From Paenibacillus sp. SYP-B4298 (GTDB taxonomy: Bacteria > Bacillota > Bacilli > Paenibacillales > Paenibacillaceae), in contig NZ_CP115484.1 in assembly GCF_027627475.1 (NCBI RefSeq), positions 681,501-745,500 on the forward strand: a DNA stretch of 64,000 bases. Direction: 5' to 3'. The notes below the pieces were generated by a model. That model was given only the letters and a program-made list of their open reading frames with translations. It had not been told where the DNA came from and did not search any database. This document shows positions 42,142 to 50,590 of this stretch, one piece after another; position 1 is the stretch's first letter, and each line of letters starts with the position of its first letter. Made by a program: the position numbers and the translations under genes.

Positions 42142-43125
42142 TTACCGTCCAGTCAGCATTTTCACGACTTCCTGAATCTGCAGTTCTAGTGAGACGGGGT
42201 CATTGCCCCAGAACAGATCGGGATCGAGCTTGAATACACGGTTGTTTTTTACAGCATCGAGCGAGTTCCAGAGACCCTGGTTGTCCCCCCATATATCAGA
42301 AATCAAATCGCCTTGATCAATAAAAATATAGTCTCCTGCGTATTCGTCAAGGACCTCATAGGAAATTTGCCGGTAGGCTTCTTTGCCAATCATCTCTTCC
42401 TGCTGCTTGGCCGGGGGCCTCAGTTGTAGATGACGGTACAGTGCCTCGCCGCCGCGATAGCCTCCATCCCCATAAACATAAAAGCCCTTGTCTACCACAA
42501 ACACACCCATAAGCGCAAATGTATCTTCCGGCTTAATCACCTTAGCAAGCTCGGCGCGCGCCTCCTCAACTGTCTGATCAAACTCTGCCAGCCATTGCTC
42601 AGCTTCAGCCTCCTTGTCCAGTACACCGCCAAGATAGCGAATGGTTTCATGAATATCACTGTATGATCCGTATGGAATGGCAAGGGTAGGTGCTATTTTC
42701 TCGTATTGCTGAATAATAGATACATCACCTGCCCATGTTACAATTAAATCGGGAGCCAACTCAACTATAGTCTCCAGTGATCGTTCTCCAGTTGAAGCTA
42801 TGCCGTCAATTCGATCTTGAATCACTTTGTTTTCCAGATCCCAGCGGGTTGAACCGACTGGCTTGAGGCCAAGCACCAGCAGTTCAGGCAAGTACCCGTC
42901 TGTGACGATTCGTTCGGGCTTGACCGGAATCTCAATCTTGCCACGCATAGTCTCGATTATTTTAGTCGGCGTCTCTGAAGCGTTCGGTGCAACTGCTGAT
43001 TCGGAGGACGAAGAAGGTCCGTCATTTGCATTTGTGTGAGTACCAGAAGTTGAATTGCTGCAAGCGGCGAGCAGAGCGACCCATACAAGAAGGAAGATGA
43101 ATTTGGAAATATGGTGTAAGAACAA
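42142..43125 (-). CDS. Iron-siderophore binding lipoprotein
   Basis: A 327-residue receptor. The TTG at 43125 is seven bases after GGAGG and is a better start than the ATG eleven codons upstream, which sits in the Fur box. The lipobox LAAC follows a hydrophobic core (FIFLLVWVALLAACS). The domain shows IIETMRGKIEIPVKPERIVT, YLPELLVLGLKPVGSTRWDL, LAPDLIVTWAGDVSIIQQYE and VKNNRVFKLDPDLFWGNDPV, typical of class III binding proteins like B. subtilis FeuA/YfiY. No permease genes adjoin it. It follows a Btr-like regulator on the same strand. Confidence 0.9.
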   Translation of the reverse strand: MFLHHISKFIFLLVWVALLAACSNSTSGTHTNANDGPSSSSESAVAPNASETPTKIIETMRGKIEIPVKPERIVTDGYLPELLVLGLKPVGSTRWDLENKVIQDRIDGIASTGERSLETIVELAPDLIVTWAGDVSIIQQYEKIAPTLAIPYGSYSDIHETIRYLGGVLDKEAEAEQWLAEFDQTVEEARAELAKVIKPEDTFALMGVFVVDKGFYVYGDGGYRGGEALYRHLQLRPPAKQQEEMIGKEAYRQISYEVLDEYAGDYIFIDQGDLISDIWGDNQGLWNSLDAVKNNRVFKLDPDLFWGNDPVSLELQIQEVVKMLTGR

Positions 43126-43142
43126 GACAAACCCTCCAATAA

Positions 43143-43161
43143 CAATAATGATTATCATTCG
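43143..43161 (-). promoter_or_regulatory. Fur box for the siderophore lipoprotein gene
   Basis: The sequence GAATGATAATCATTATTG on the minus strand is a near-perfect 7-1-7 Fur box. It lies about 20 bases before the TTG start, so it would block the promoter under iron-rich conditions. Confidence 0.85.
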
Positions 43162-43243
43162 CGATTATACTGTTATTATAAGGGGAGTCTGCACATCGGT
43201 CGATGTAGATACATTGGAAATATATTAGGGAAAATTGTTGGAT

Positions 43244-44833
43244 TCAGCATGATGCAGCTAACAATGTTACTAGCACTTCAAGCTGAAGCTCCAACGACAA
43301 GCCATCATCATACCAAAATTCATTCAGCTTAAGCAGATGCAACTGACAGCCGTGATTATAAACGAGCTGCTGCCAGACGAAGCGTTGCATCAGCTTGACA
43401 CGGTACGCTTCCGTGTCATCGGTCGGAACAATCAGGAACATGTGGGTCGCTGAATAGGAATACAGCTCCTCCTCTTGTATGAAGCGATGCTTACCGGTCT
43501 GGAGGACCTCCTGCCTAACGCGCTGCGGCGGCGTCAACCCAAGCAGCTTAAACAAATTATAGGCTGAACGCACAGGCAGATGAGGGATCAGCCATGAGCC
43601 ATCGTGCCACAACTCAAACAAGCCGACGGTTGCCTTCTCACTGATAAAGGGGCTGATTTCTTGCTTGGCTTTATCGGCTGCTTGCAACAGCCGGGTTACC
43701 CAGTTCTCGGCTTCCTGGCTTCTTCCAAGCAGAGTACCGAGCATGCGCACCTCCTCAAGCTTGTCCATTTGCCCCCAAGGCAGGGTCAGAACTGGGGCGA
43801 TCGTCTCCAGTTTTTTTAGCACATCTGGATAACTATATACATAGGTGGGTGCAACGATGATATCTGGTGCCAGCGGCTGGAGTGCTTCTATCTGATCCCA
43901 CTCCTCCAGCTCAACGATGTCGGGCATGTGCCTGCGCAGCAGCAGCGAGGAGTGAAGCACTTCACGCGCACCGGCAAGCGGCTTGATACCGAGCGCCATA
44001 AGGGAGCCTAGAAATTGCAGGCCGACGATACGACGGGAGCGGCGTCTGCTGCGGAAGCTGCTTGGCGAGAGATGCACGGTTTTGCTAAACGTTTTGCCCA
44101 GATAGGAGCTGTCGGTAAAGCCCGTTTGGTTAGCAATTTCCTGTAGCTTGTATGTCGTCCCAAGAAGTAGGTGCTTGGCGCGGTCAATTCGGATGCGATT
44201 AACGTACTCGGCATAGCTCCAGCCTGTTTCCTTGCGGAACAACGAGGAGAAATAGCTATCGTTAAAGCCAGTCATTTTCGCTAGAGAGGCGCGAGTTAAT
44301 CGGGATTTATAATGCTGCTGAATATAGGCGACAGCCATTTGAATAGCCTTATCGCTTGTCTGATAGATGCTCTCGCTAAACCTGTTGGCAAGAATGACAT
44401 CAAGAAGCTCATAAAGTAGCACATGCAGCTTCGAATGGGTAGACGACTGGCGGTAAAGCTCTAGCAAATTATGCATCAGGCTTTCGGCGTGGCGAGGGAA
44501 TTCCATGATCTGGCCGTGCTTGGGAAGCTGCTCTGTATCCGTCTCATAGATCAGCCTATTCGTCTCACGACTAACGAGCCGGTAGCTATGAAATGAAATA
44601 ATGTACACGGAACCAAACTGCTCGTTGACTGCCGGTTCAAGATGAGCCGCCGCCTCCGCTTGCAGCAGTGTTATAAACTGACCTTTGCCTACATGCCAGA
44701 AATGATGTGCAGTGTGAATGATTATATCCTCAGAAGGCACGATGATGGCAGGGAAAGAGCCGGACAGCGGAACAGGGTAAGCTGTGCCGCTGTCTGCCAG
44801 TGTTTGCGCCCCCAGAAGCTCATACGATATCAT
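43244..44833 (-). CDS. AraC regulator fused to a siderophore-binding domain (Btr-like)
   Basis: A 529-residue regulator; start behind GGGAGG. Residues 1-150 form an AraC-type N-terminal domain. Residues about 165-262 hold the helix-turn-helix pair (LTRASLAKMTGFNDSYFSSL, FRKETGWSYAEYVNRIRIDR; LQEIANQTGFTDSSYLGKTF). Residues about 265-525 are a binding-protein domain without signal peptide (LQFLGSLMALGIKPLAGARE; LAPDIIVAPTYVYSYPDVLK; APVLTLPWGQMDKLEEVRML). The same fusion is seen in B. subtilis Btr, which senses bacillibactin inside the cell and activates its uptake genes. Here it should regulate the lipoprotein gene behind it. The siderophore is unknown. Confidence 0.9.
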   Translation of the reverse strand: MISYELLGAQTLADSGTAYPVPLSGSFPAIIVPSEDIIIHTAHHFWHVGKGQFITLLQAEAAAHLEPAVNEQFGSVYIISFHSYRLVSRETNRLIYETDTEQLPKHGQIMEFPRHAESLMHNLLELYRQSSTHSKLHVLLYELLDVILANRFSESIYQTSDKAIQMAVAYIQQHYKSRLTRASLAKMTGFNDSYFSSLFRKETGWSYAEYVNRIRIDRAKHLLLGTTYKLQEIANQTGFTDSSYLGKTFSKTVHLSPSSFRSRRRSRRIVGLQFLGSLMALGIKPLAGAREVLHSSLLLRRHMPDIVELEEWDQIEALQPLAPDIIVAPTYVYSYPDVLKKLETIAPVLTLPWGQMDKLEEVRMLGTLLGRSQEAENWVTRLLQAADKAKQEISPFISEKATVGLFELWHDGSWLIPHLPVRSAYNLFKLLGLTPPQRVRQEVLQTGKHRFIQEEELYSYSATHMFLIVPTDDTEAYRVKLMQRFVWQQLVYNHGCQLHLLKLNEFWYDDGLSLELQLEVLVTLLAASC

Positions 44834-45111
44834 AGGCTGAATACCTCCCGATGTTCATCCGAGCAGGCTTGAAGTGGCTTTCTTAGAAGAAAGAATGGCT
44901 ATGCCAGGCCCCTTGAATGCTTCGGAAAGAATGAGTGTAATCGAAGGGAACGATTCTCCTTGCAGATTACTGGTTAGCGCTTATTGTAATGAATAGAGAT
45001 TAAAAAGTAAACTACAGCTCCTGAAGCACAGCAACCACATTCACTTGGCGGTGGAGTCTGAGGTGCGGAATCGAGAGCATACGCTGATGATCTCCCGCCT
45101 TCATTATCATT

Positions 45112-45735
45112 TTATGGGATAAAGAGTTTTCTCAAAAAGCTTGAATTTTTCCAATCAAAATAAAGAGCAAGGCCAGTGGTGAGAATAATTAGCGTAAACG
45201 GAATGAAGAGCGCTCCGATCGAAAATTGGTTCAAAAGCATATAGCAAAATATGAAGGAAATAGGCATATAGACAATAAAGTTTGTAATGGCAACCTCCTT
45301 GAAGAAAGACTGGTCGAAACGATACTTATAAAAGCTGATAGTCGTACCGATGAGAAGCAACAGTATGATACCGGCATGGAGCCAAAAGGAAGGTTGTAAT
45401 TGGCCTAGCCATTTGTTGATACAGGTCATTATTAAGTGTCCAGCCAATAGTCAGGATGAATGGCATAAAACCCATGCTGCGTTTTAATGTCCCTGCTGTC
45501 GGGGATAAAGAGCTCTCGATTCCCTTCATTTCCTTCTTCACAACGTCCTTTGGATTGCCCAAATCCACCAGATATTGCTTGAATTGATATGAGGAAATAT
45601 CTGTTTGCAATTGTTGTTCTATTTGCTGTTGATACGTTGCATACAACTCCTGTTTTCTCTTCGGACATAACTCGCTGATCCAGATATAATACTCTAGTGA
45701 GCGTAAATACCTGTTGCTCGCTTCATGTCTATCAA
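45112..45735 (-). pseudogene. HAAS-domain membrane protein, frameshifted
   Basis: From an ATG near 45735 (behind AAGGAGG) the frame fails after ten codons, but a second frame reads RYLRSLEYYIWISELCPKRK, ELYATYQQQIEQQLQTDISS and QYLVDLGNPKDVVKKEMKGI, the HAAS domain of PadR-associated membrane proteins. A further break near 45440 separates this from the membrane part (WLHAGIILLLLIGTTISFYK; YMPISFIFCYMLLNQFSIGA). At least two frameshifts make it non-functional. No PadR gene is present. Confidence 0.65.
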
Positions 45736-45800
45736 CCTCCTTAGAATCGATGGGTCTTTAGATTCCTGCACGGTTAGATGGCCAAGAGAAACCTTTCATA

Positions 45801-45816
45801 TGAACCGTTAGGTTCA
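45801..45816. promoter_or_regulatory. Inverted repeat between the pseudogene and the two-component genes
   Basis: TGAACC and GGTTCA separated by GTTA. It lies upstream of the HAAS pseudogene and may be the operator of its lost regulator. The rest of 45736-45983 is AT-rich and shows nothing else. Confidence 0.35.
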
Positions 45817-45983
45817 ATTAACCCATATTAAGTTTAATGTGCTAGCAGACATACATCAATCGGTCTTATTACCTCATTTTATAAATTTTTTTATTTAATT
45901 ACAATTTTCAATTCGTATCAAACCTCCATCCAATCTTTGCAAACCATGCAAGCCTCGGCTTCTGATGTGCTTCCTTTCATTCA

Positions 45984-45992
45984 TGGTATAAT
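45984..45992 (+). promoter_or_regulatory. Extended -10 promoter of the BceR-type operon
   Basis: TGGTATAAT lies 46 bases before the response regulator start. No clear -35. Confidence 0.5.
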
Positions 45993-46038
45993 TAGAGAAC
46001 ATTGTCTACAGTTGGTGAAGGAATAGTGGGGGAATAGA

Positions 46039-46743
46039 ATGCACACGATTATGCTTGTTGAGGACGATCCCAAATTGGCAGCGTTGCTGCTTTCTTATTT
46101 GGAGCGATACGGTTATAGGGTACGCGCGGCGGATGATTTCGGTGCAATCCTCAGACAGTTCGAGGAGATTCAGCCAGATATGGTGCTGCTCGATATTAAC
46201 CTGCCGCGCTTCGATGGCTATTACTGGTGCCGACAGATTCGCACACTGTCCACCTGTCCGATTCTGTTCATCTCAGCCCGTGCAGGGGAGATGGATCAGG
46301 TCATGGCGCTGGAGAATGGTGGAGATGATTATATTACGAAGCCATTTCATTACGAGGTTGTGATGGCCAAAATTCGCAGCCTGCTTCGTCGGGCTTATGG
46401 CGAATATGCTGCCAGGCCGCAGGAGCGGATCTGTGAGCTGGAAGGACTGCTCTTGTATCCCGAGCGTCTTGAGCTGGAATTGGACGGCAGCCGCGCTGCG
46501 CTTACGAAGAAGGAGGCGGATATTATCGAGCTGCTGATGATGCATGCGCCCCGGTACGCCAGCCGGGACGAAATTCTGGAGAAGCTATGGGATGATCAAA
46601 GCTATGTGGACGAGAATACGCTCAATGTCAACATCGCCCGCGTGCGCCGCAAGCTGCTGGAGCTGGGTATTCACGATGGCGTGGAGACGCTGCGCGGTAC
46701 AGGCTACCGACTCGTGCCTTCATGGCGGGAGCTGGAGCGATGA
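46039..46743 (+). CDS. BceR/YxdJ-type response regulator
   Basis: A 234-residue OmpR-family regulator starting behind a G-rich site. The receiver domain (1-120) shows VEDDPKLAALLLSYLERYGY, the phospho-acceptor in MVLLDINLPRFDGYYWCRQI and ILFISARAG with the Lys of YITKPFHYE. The C-terminal winged helix spans 135-230 (LTKKEADIIELLMMHAPRYA; SYVDENTLNVNIARVRRKLL; GVETLRGTGYRLV). It is coupled to the histidine kinase (ATGA overlap) and, with the ABC genes behind, forms a peptide-antibiotic sensing and resistance module. Confidence 0.94.
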   Translation: MHTIMLVEDDPKLAALLLSYLERYGYRVRAADDFGAILRQFEEIQPDMVLLDINLPRFDGYYWCRQIRTLSTCPILFISARAGEMDQVMALENGGDDYITKPFHYEVVMAKIRSLLRRAYGEYAARPQERICELEGLLLYPERLELELDGSRAALTKKEADIIELLMMHAPRYASRDEILEKLWDDQSYVDENTLNVNIARVRRKLLELGIHDGVETLRGTGYRLVPSWRELER

Positions 46744-47771
46744 GACTGTTCTTGCGCGACCATCTTCCGCTGCTGCTGCTTCAACCGCTTATCATTGGTG
46801 TCGTGCTGCTCATCTGCTGGCTGGACAACAGCCGCAGCGTGGCAGTTGCACTGTATGCTATCTTTCTCGGCTTGTTTCTGTTCGCAGTCTATCTGGTGTT
46901 CCATTATGCGTCGCACAGACACTATTATAGACGCTTGTCTGAGCCGGCATCTTCGATGGATCAGATGCTGGAGCCGCTCGGACAAGCTCCCGCTCCGCAG
47001 GCGCTGCAGACGCTGCTGCTCGCACAATACCAGCTCTTGCAGCAGCAGTTGACCGATTCGCAGCAGCAACAAAATACGCATCGGCTATTTATGAATCAAT
47101 GGGTGCATCAGATGAAGACGCCGCTTGCCGTGATCGAGCTGACCTTGCAGCAGGAAGCGGCATCGCCGCATACCGCCAGCATTCGCGAGGAGCTCGACCG
47201 TCTGCGCACCGGACTGGATACCGTATTATATGCTGCGCGACTGCAATCCATCGAGCACGATTTCCATATTAAGCAGGTATCGCTGGCCACTGCTGCCGAC
47301 CAGGCCGTGCAGGAGTGCAAGCGGCTATTCATCCGCAGCCTCGTCTATCCCTCGATTAAGGGAGATAAGACGCTGCTGGTGAGAACCGATGAGAAGTGGC
47401 TCGTGTTCATCATCGTGCAGTTGCTGACCAATGCGATCAAATATTCTGCAGGAGAGCATAAAAAAGTCGAGCTTGTACTTGGCGAGCAACGTGGACATGC
47501 CGTACTGGAAGTACGGGATGAAGGCGAGGGCATCCCCCGCGCCGATCTACGCCGTGTGTTCGAGCCCTTCTACACTGGAGATAACGGAAGACGGCACCGG
47601 GAAGCAACCGGGATGGGGCTGTATCTGGTGAAGCGAGCCTGCGATCATCTGCACCATGAGGTAGAGCTGGAGTCCGCGCCGGGTCAGGGCACCACAGTCC
47701 GCCTGCTGTTCCCATCCTGGGAGGGTGGAAGCCGGATGAACGAATCCCCGTCGATTGAGCTCGATTCCTAA
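46740..47771 (+). CDS. BceS-type intramembrane-sensing histidine kinase
   Basis: A 343-residue kinase. Two membrane helices (PLIIGVVLLICWLDNSRSVA; LYAIFLGLFLFAVYLVFHYA) with only a few residues between them, so it has no extracellular sensor. The H-box is FMNQWVHQMKTPLAVIELTL, the N-box QLLTNAIKYSAGEHKK, and the ATP lid DEGEGIPRADLRRVFEPFYT then ATGMGLYLVKRACDHL. Kinases of this type receive their signal from the paired ABC transporter. The start codon overlaps the regulator stop. Confidence 0.93.
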   Translation: MRLFLRDHLPLLLLQPLIIGVVLLICWLDNSRSVAVALYAIFLGLFLFAVYLVFHYASHRHYYRRLSEPASSMDQMLEPLGQAPAPQALQTLLLAQYQLLQQQLTDSQQQQNTHRLFMNQWVHQMKTPLAVIELTLQQEAASPHTASIREELDRLRTGLDTVLYAARLQSIEHDFHIKQVSLATAADQAVQECKRLFIRSLVYPSIKGDKTLLVRTDEKWLVFIIVQLLTNAIKYSAGEHKKVELVLGEQRGHAVLEVRDEGEGIPRADLRRVFEPFYTGDNGRRHREATGMGLYLVKRACDHLHHEVELESAPGQGTTVRLLFPSWEGGSRMNESPSIELDS

Positions 47772-47791
47772 TCTTACACAGATGTAAGATT
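47770..47791. promoter_or_regulatory. Palindromic operator for the response regulator
   Basis: AATCTTACA and TGTAAGATT separated by CAGA. The core TTACA-N4-TGTAA agrees with the site I recall for YxdJ-type regulators. It overlaps the kinase stop codon and lies 85 bases before the ABC genes. Confidence 0.8.
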
Positions 47792-47875
47792 GATGAAATG
47801 CAAACCGATAGCAGCATCGCCCTTTGAGCTGTACAGTGGAGGTAGACAATAAGACAAAGGGGAGAACGCGAAGTC

Positions 47876-48649
47876 ATGGAAATGCTGCAAGTAAAGCAGG
47901 TCAGCAAAGTATACGGAACCAAGCTGGCGTACCGGGCACTAAATGGATTGAATCTATCGGTGGATGAAGGAGAGTTCGTTGGCATCATGGGGCCTTCGGG
48001 CAGCGGCAAGACGACATTGCTTAATCTGATTGCGACCATTGATTCGCCTACATCGGGCGAGATTCTAATTAACGGGAACGACCCGCATAAGCTGGGACGC
48101 AATGAGCTGGCGCGCTTCCGGCGGCGGGAGCTGGGATTCGTATTCCAGGACTTCAATCTGCTCCATACGCTGACGGTAGCGGAGAATATTGTGCTGCCGC
48201 TGACGTTGGACGGAGCGAATATGAGCCTGATGAAGGAGCGGCTGACAGCAGTCGTCCGCAAGCTGGGGATCGAATCGATCGTCGATAAGCGCGTCTATGA
48301 AATATCCGGGGGGCAAGCGCAGCGGTCTGCCATCGCGCGGGCCATCATTCATCGTCCCAAGCTGCTGCTGGCGGATGAGCCGACTGGCAACCTCGATTCC
48401 AAGGCAGCACGCGATGTCATGCAGACGCTGGAGGCCATCAACAAGCATGATCGGACGACGATGCTGCTAGTGACGCATGACCCCGTAGCGGCCAGCTATT
48501 GCTCCCGAGTTGTCTTTATCAAGGATGGCAAGCCGTTCGCGGAGATTCATCGCGGTGAACAGCGGCAAGCCTTCTTCCAGAAAATTATCGATACGCTGTC
48601 GCTGCTGGGAGGTGATGCAAGTGACCTTTCGTCAGTTCGCCTTCCATAA
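47876..48649 (+). CDS. BceA-type ABC transporter ATPase
   Basis: A 257-residue ATPase. Walker A is GPSGSGKTTLLNLIA, the Q-loop GFVFQDFNLLHTLTVAENIV, the signature ISGGQAQRSAIARAIIHRP and Walker B LLLADEPTGNLDS. It belongs to the MacB/BceA group that frees peptide antibiotics from lipid II-cycle targets and feeds a signal to the kinase. Ends inside the permease gene, with a 29-base overlap. Confidence 0.95.
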   Translation: MEMLQVKQVSKVYGTKLAYRALNGLNLSVDEGEFVGIMGPSGSGKTTLLNLIATIDSPTSGEILINGNDPHKLGRNELARFRRRELGFVFQDFNLLHTLTVAENIVLPLTLDGANMSLMKERLTAVVRKLGIESIVDKRVYEISGGQAQRSAIARAIIHRPKLLLADEPTGNLDSKAARDVMQTLEAINKHDRTTMLLVTHDPVAASYCSRVVFIKDGKPFAEIHRGEQRQAFFQKIIDTLSLLGGDASDLSSVRLP

Positions 48650-50498
48650 TGTACTGCGCAACAAGCGACTGTACGCCGCCTTCTTCTTCAGCAGCATGTT
48701 TTCGGTGCTTGTGTTTTTCGTCTATGCCGTGTTCGCCTTCCATCCGGCGCTGGCATCGGAAAGTCTGAATCAGTCGGTGTCCAGAGGTCTGCATACGGCT
48801 GAAGCAATCATCTATATCTTCGCGATCTTCTTCGTGTTGTATTCGATGAGCTCATTCTTGAAGTCTCGGCAGAAGGAGTTCGGGCTGCTGGTCATGCATG
48901 GCATGAGCACTCTACAGCTTAGGCTGATGATTTTCATCGAAAATCTGCTGATCGGCCTGTTCTCCACGCTGGGCGGCATCGCGCTGGGGCTGGTATTCGC
49001 CAAGGCCATTCTGCTGTCGGCGGAAAATATGCTCAAGCTGGATCAGAGCTTGCCGTTCTATTGGCCCAAGGAGGCGATCCTGCTTACCTTAGGCGCCTTC
49101 GTGCTGCTGTTTGGCGTCATTTCACTGTTCACCGTGATGCTGATTCGCGGGAAGAAGATCATTGAGCTCATTAAAGGCTCCAGTATTCCCAAGTCAGAAC
49201 CGCGCGCTTCGATTGTGCTGTCCTTGCTGGCTGCATTGCTATTGGGTGCGGGCTACGTCGTTGCGTTGATAACCAAAGGAGTTGAAGTGACGATCGCCTT
49301 CATCCCGGTGACGGTCGTCGTCATTATCGGCACCTATTTTTTGTTCACACAGCTTAGCGTATACGCAATCAATAGCCTCAAGCGCAGAACACGCTTGTTC
49401 TGGCGGCGCACCAATATGCTGACTTTAAGCGACCTGTCTTATCGAATGAAGGATAATGCGCGCACCTTTTTCATCATTTCCATTATTTCTACCGTCGCCT
49501 TTACCGCAATCGGCACACTGATCTGCTTCGGAGCGCTGATGATGCGGAACATCGATGAAGGTCAGCCATTTGATATGCAATATCTGTCTTCAGAACCGCA
49601 GCCGTCGCAGGAGGTGGAGGTCATCCGCAGCTATCTGGGCACGGAGGCGCCGGATTACAAGCAATTCCGCATCGAGATCGGCTATTACGGCGAAGGAGGG
49701 GCTATTATCGTGATGCCGCTGTCCTCATATAATGTGCTTGCCGAGGAATTGGGCAGCACAATGTATGAGCTAACGGGCGATGAAGCCATTGCAGTCCGCC
49801 GCAACAATGCATTCATAAGCACAGGCAGCATCACTTCACTGGAAGCAGTAGGGGTGCATCAGGGGGCTGTCCTGAAGCCCGTGGAGGAAACGAAGAGCGG
49901 CGTCGTTCCGTTGTATCAGACCTACTATATTGTTGCTGATGACTTCTTCGCGCGATTGGATAAGCCGCAGATGATGAAGAGCTATTATTTCTGGAACCTT
50001 CCTCGTGATGCGGATGAGCTCAAGGCGGGGCGGGAGCTGAATGAACAGTTGCAACAGGCAGGATTGAAGAGTTATGCATTCGGAGCCAAGGCCTATGACA
50101 AAGACCAAATGCTGCGCAGCTATAATGTCGTTCTGTTCATTGGCTTGTTCATCGGTGTGATCTTCTTTGTTGCGGCAGGAAGCTTCCTTTATTTCAGGCT
50201 TTACCAGGATCTCGATGATGACAAGCGAAAATTCGCAATGATTGCCAAGCTGGGATTGACCAGAGGCGAGCTGTCTCAGGTCATTACGAGACAGATGCTG
50301 CTGCTCTTCTTCGCCCCTGTTGCTGTGGCGCTCATCCACGGCGCAGTTGCACTGACGGCGCTGCAGCATATGTTCATGTCATCGCTCGTTACCGAGGCAG
50401 CGCTAGTGCTCGGCAGCTTCCTGGTGATTCAGGTGATCTACTTCCTGATTGCCCGCTTCTATTACATCCGCAGCATCCGGCAGGCTGTCCAGATATAA
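48621..50498 (+). CDS. BceB-type ABC transporter permease
   Basis: A 625-residue membrane protein. The start is the GTG at 48621 (MTFRQFAFHNVLRN, the usual beginning of BceB proteins), eight bases after GGGAGG; an ATG two codons earlier is too near that site. Ten membrane helices in FtsX-type arrangement are seen, with a large outside domain between the helix ending near residue 310 and the next at about 520 (residues such as DEGQPFDMQYLSSEPQPSQE and AEELGSTMYELTGDEAIAVR). That domain gives substrate specificity. Works with the preceding ATPase and the BceS-type kinase; the peptide recognised is unknown. Confidence 0.94.
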   Translation: MTFRQFAFHNVLRNKRLYAAFFFSSMFSVLVFFVYAVFAFHPALASESLNQSVSRGLHTAEAIIYIFAIFFVLYSMSSFLKSRQKEFGLLVMHGMSTLQLRLMIFIENLLIGLFSTLGGIALGLVFAKAILLSAENMLKLDQSLPFYWPKEAILLTLGAFVLLFGVISLFTVMLIRGKKIIELIKGSSIPKSEPRASIVLSLLAALLLGAGYVVALITKGVEVTIAFIPVTVVVIIGTYFLFTQLSVYAINSLKRRTRLFWRRTNMLTLSDLSYRMKDNARTFFIISIISTVAFTAIGTLICFGALMMRNIDEGQPFDMQYLSSEPQPSQEVEVIRSYLGTEAPDYKQFRIEIGYYGEGGAIIVMPLSSYNVLAEELGSTMYELTGDEAIAVRRNNAFISTGSITSLEAVGVHQGAVLKPVEETKSGVVPLYQTYYIVADDFFARLDKPQMMKSYYFWNLPRDADELKAGRELNEQLQQAGLKSYAFGAKAYDKDQMLRSYNVVLFIGLFIGVIFFVAAGSFLYFRLYQDLDDDKRKFAMIAKLGLTRGELSQVITRQMLLLFFAPVAVALIHGAVALTALQHMFMSSLVTEAALVLGSFLVIQVIYFLIARFYYIRSIRQAVQI

Positions 50499-50590
50499 TC
50501 CGCGTCTGAAATCTGCATTCTCCGAAGAAGGTTGCATCTGGCGTTGTCTCCGGTACAATGAAGGTATGGATGTTAAGGGAGGCATAATGG

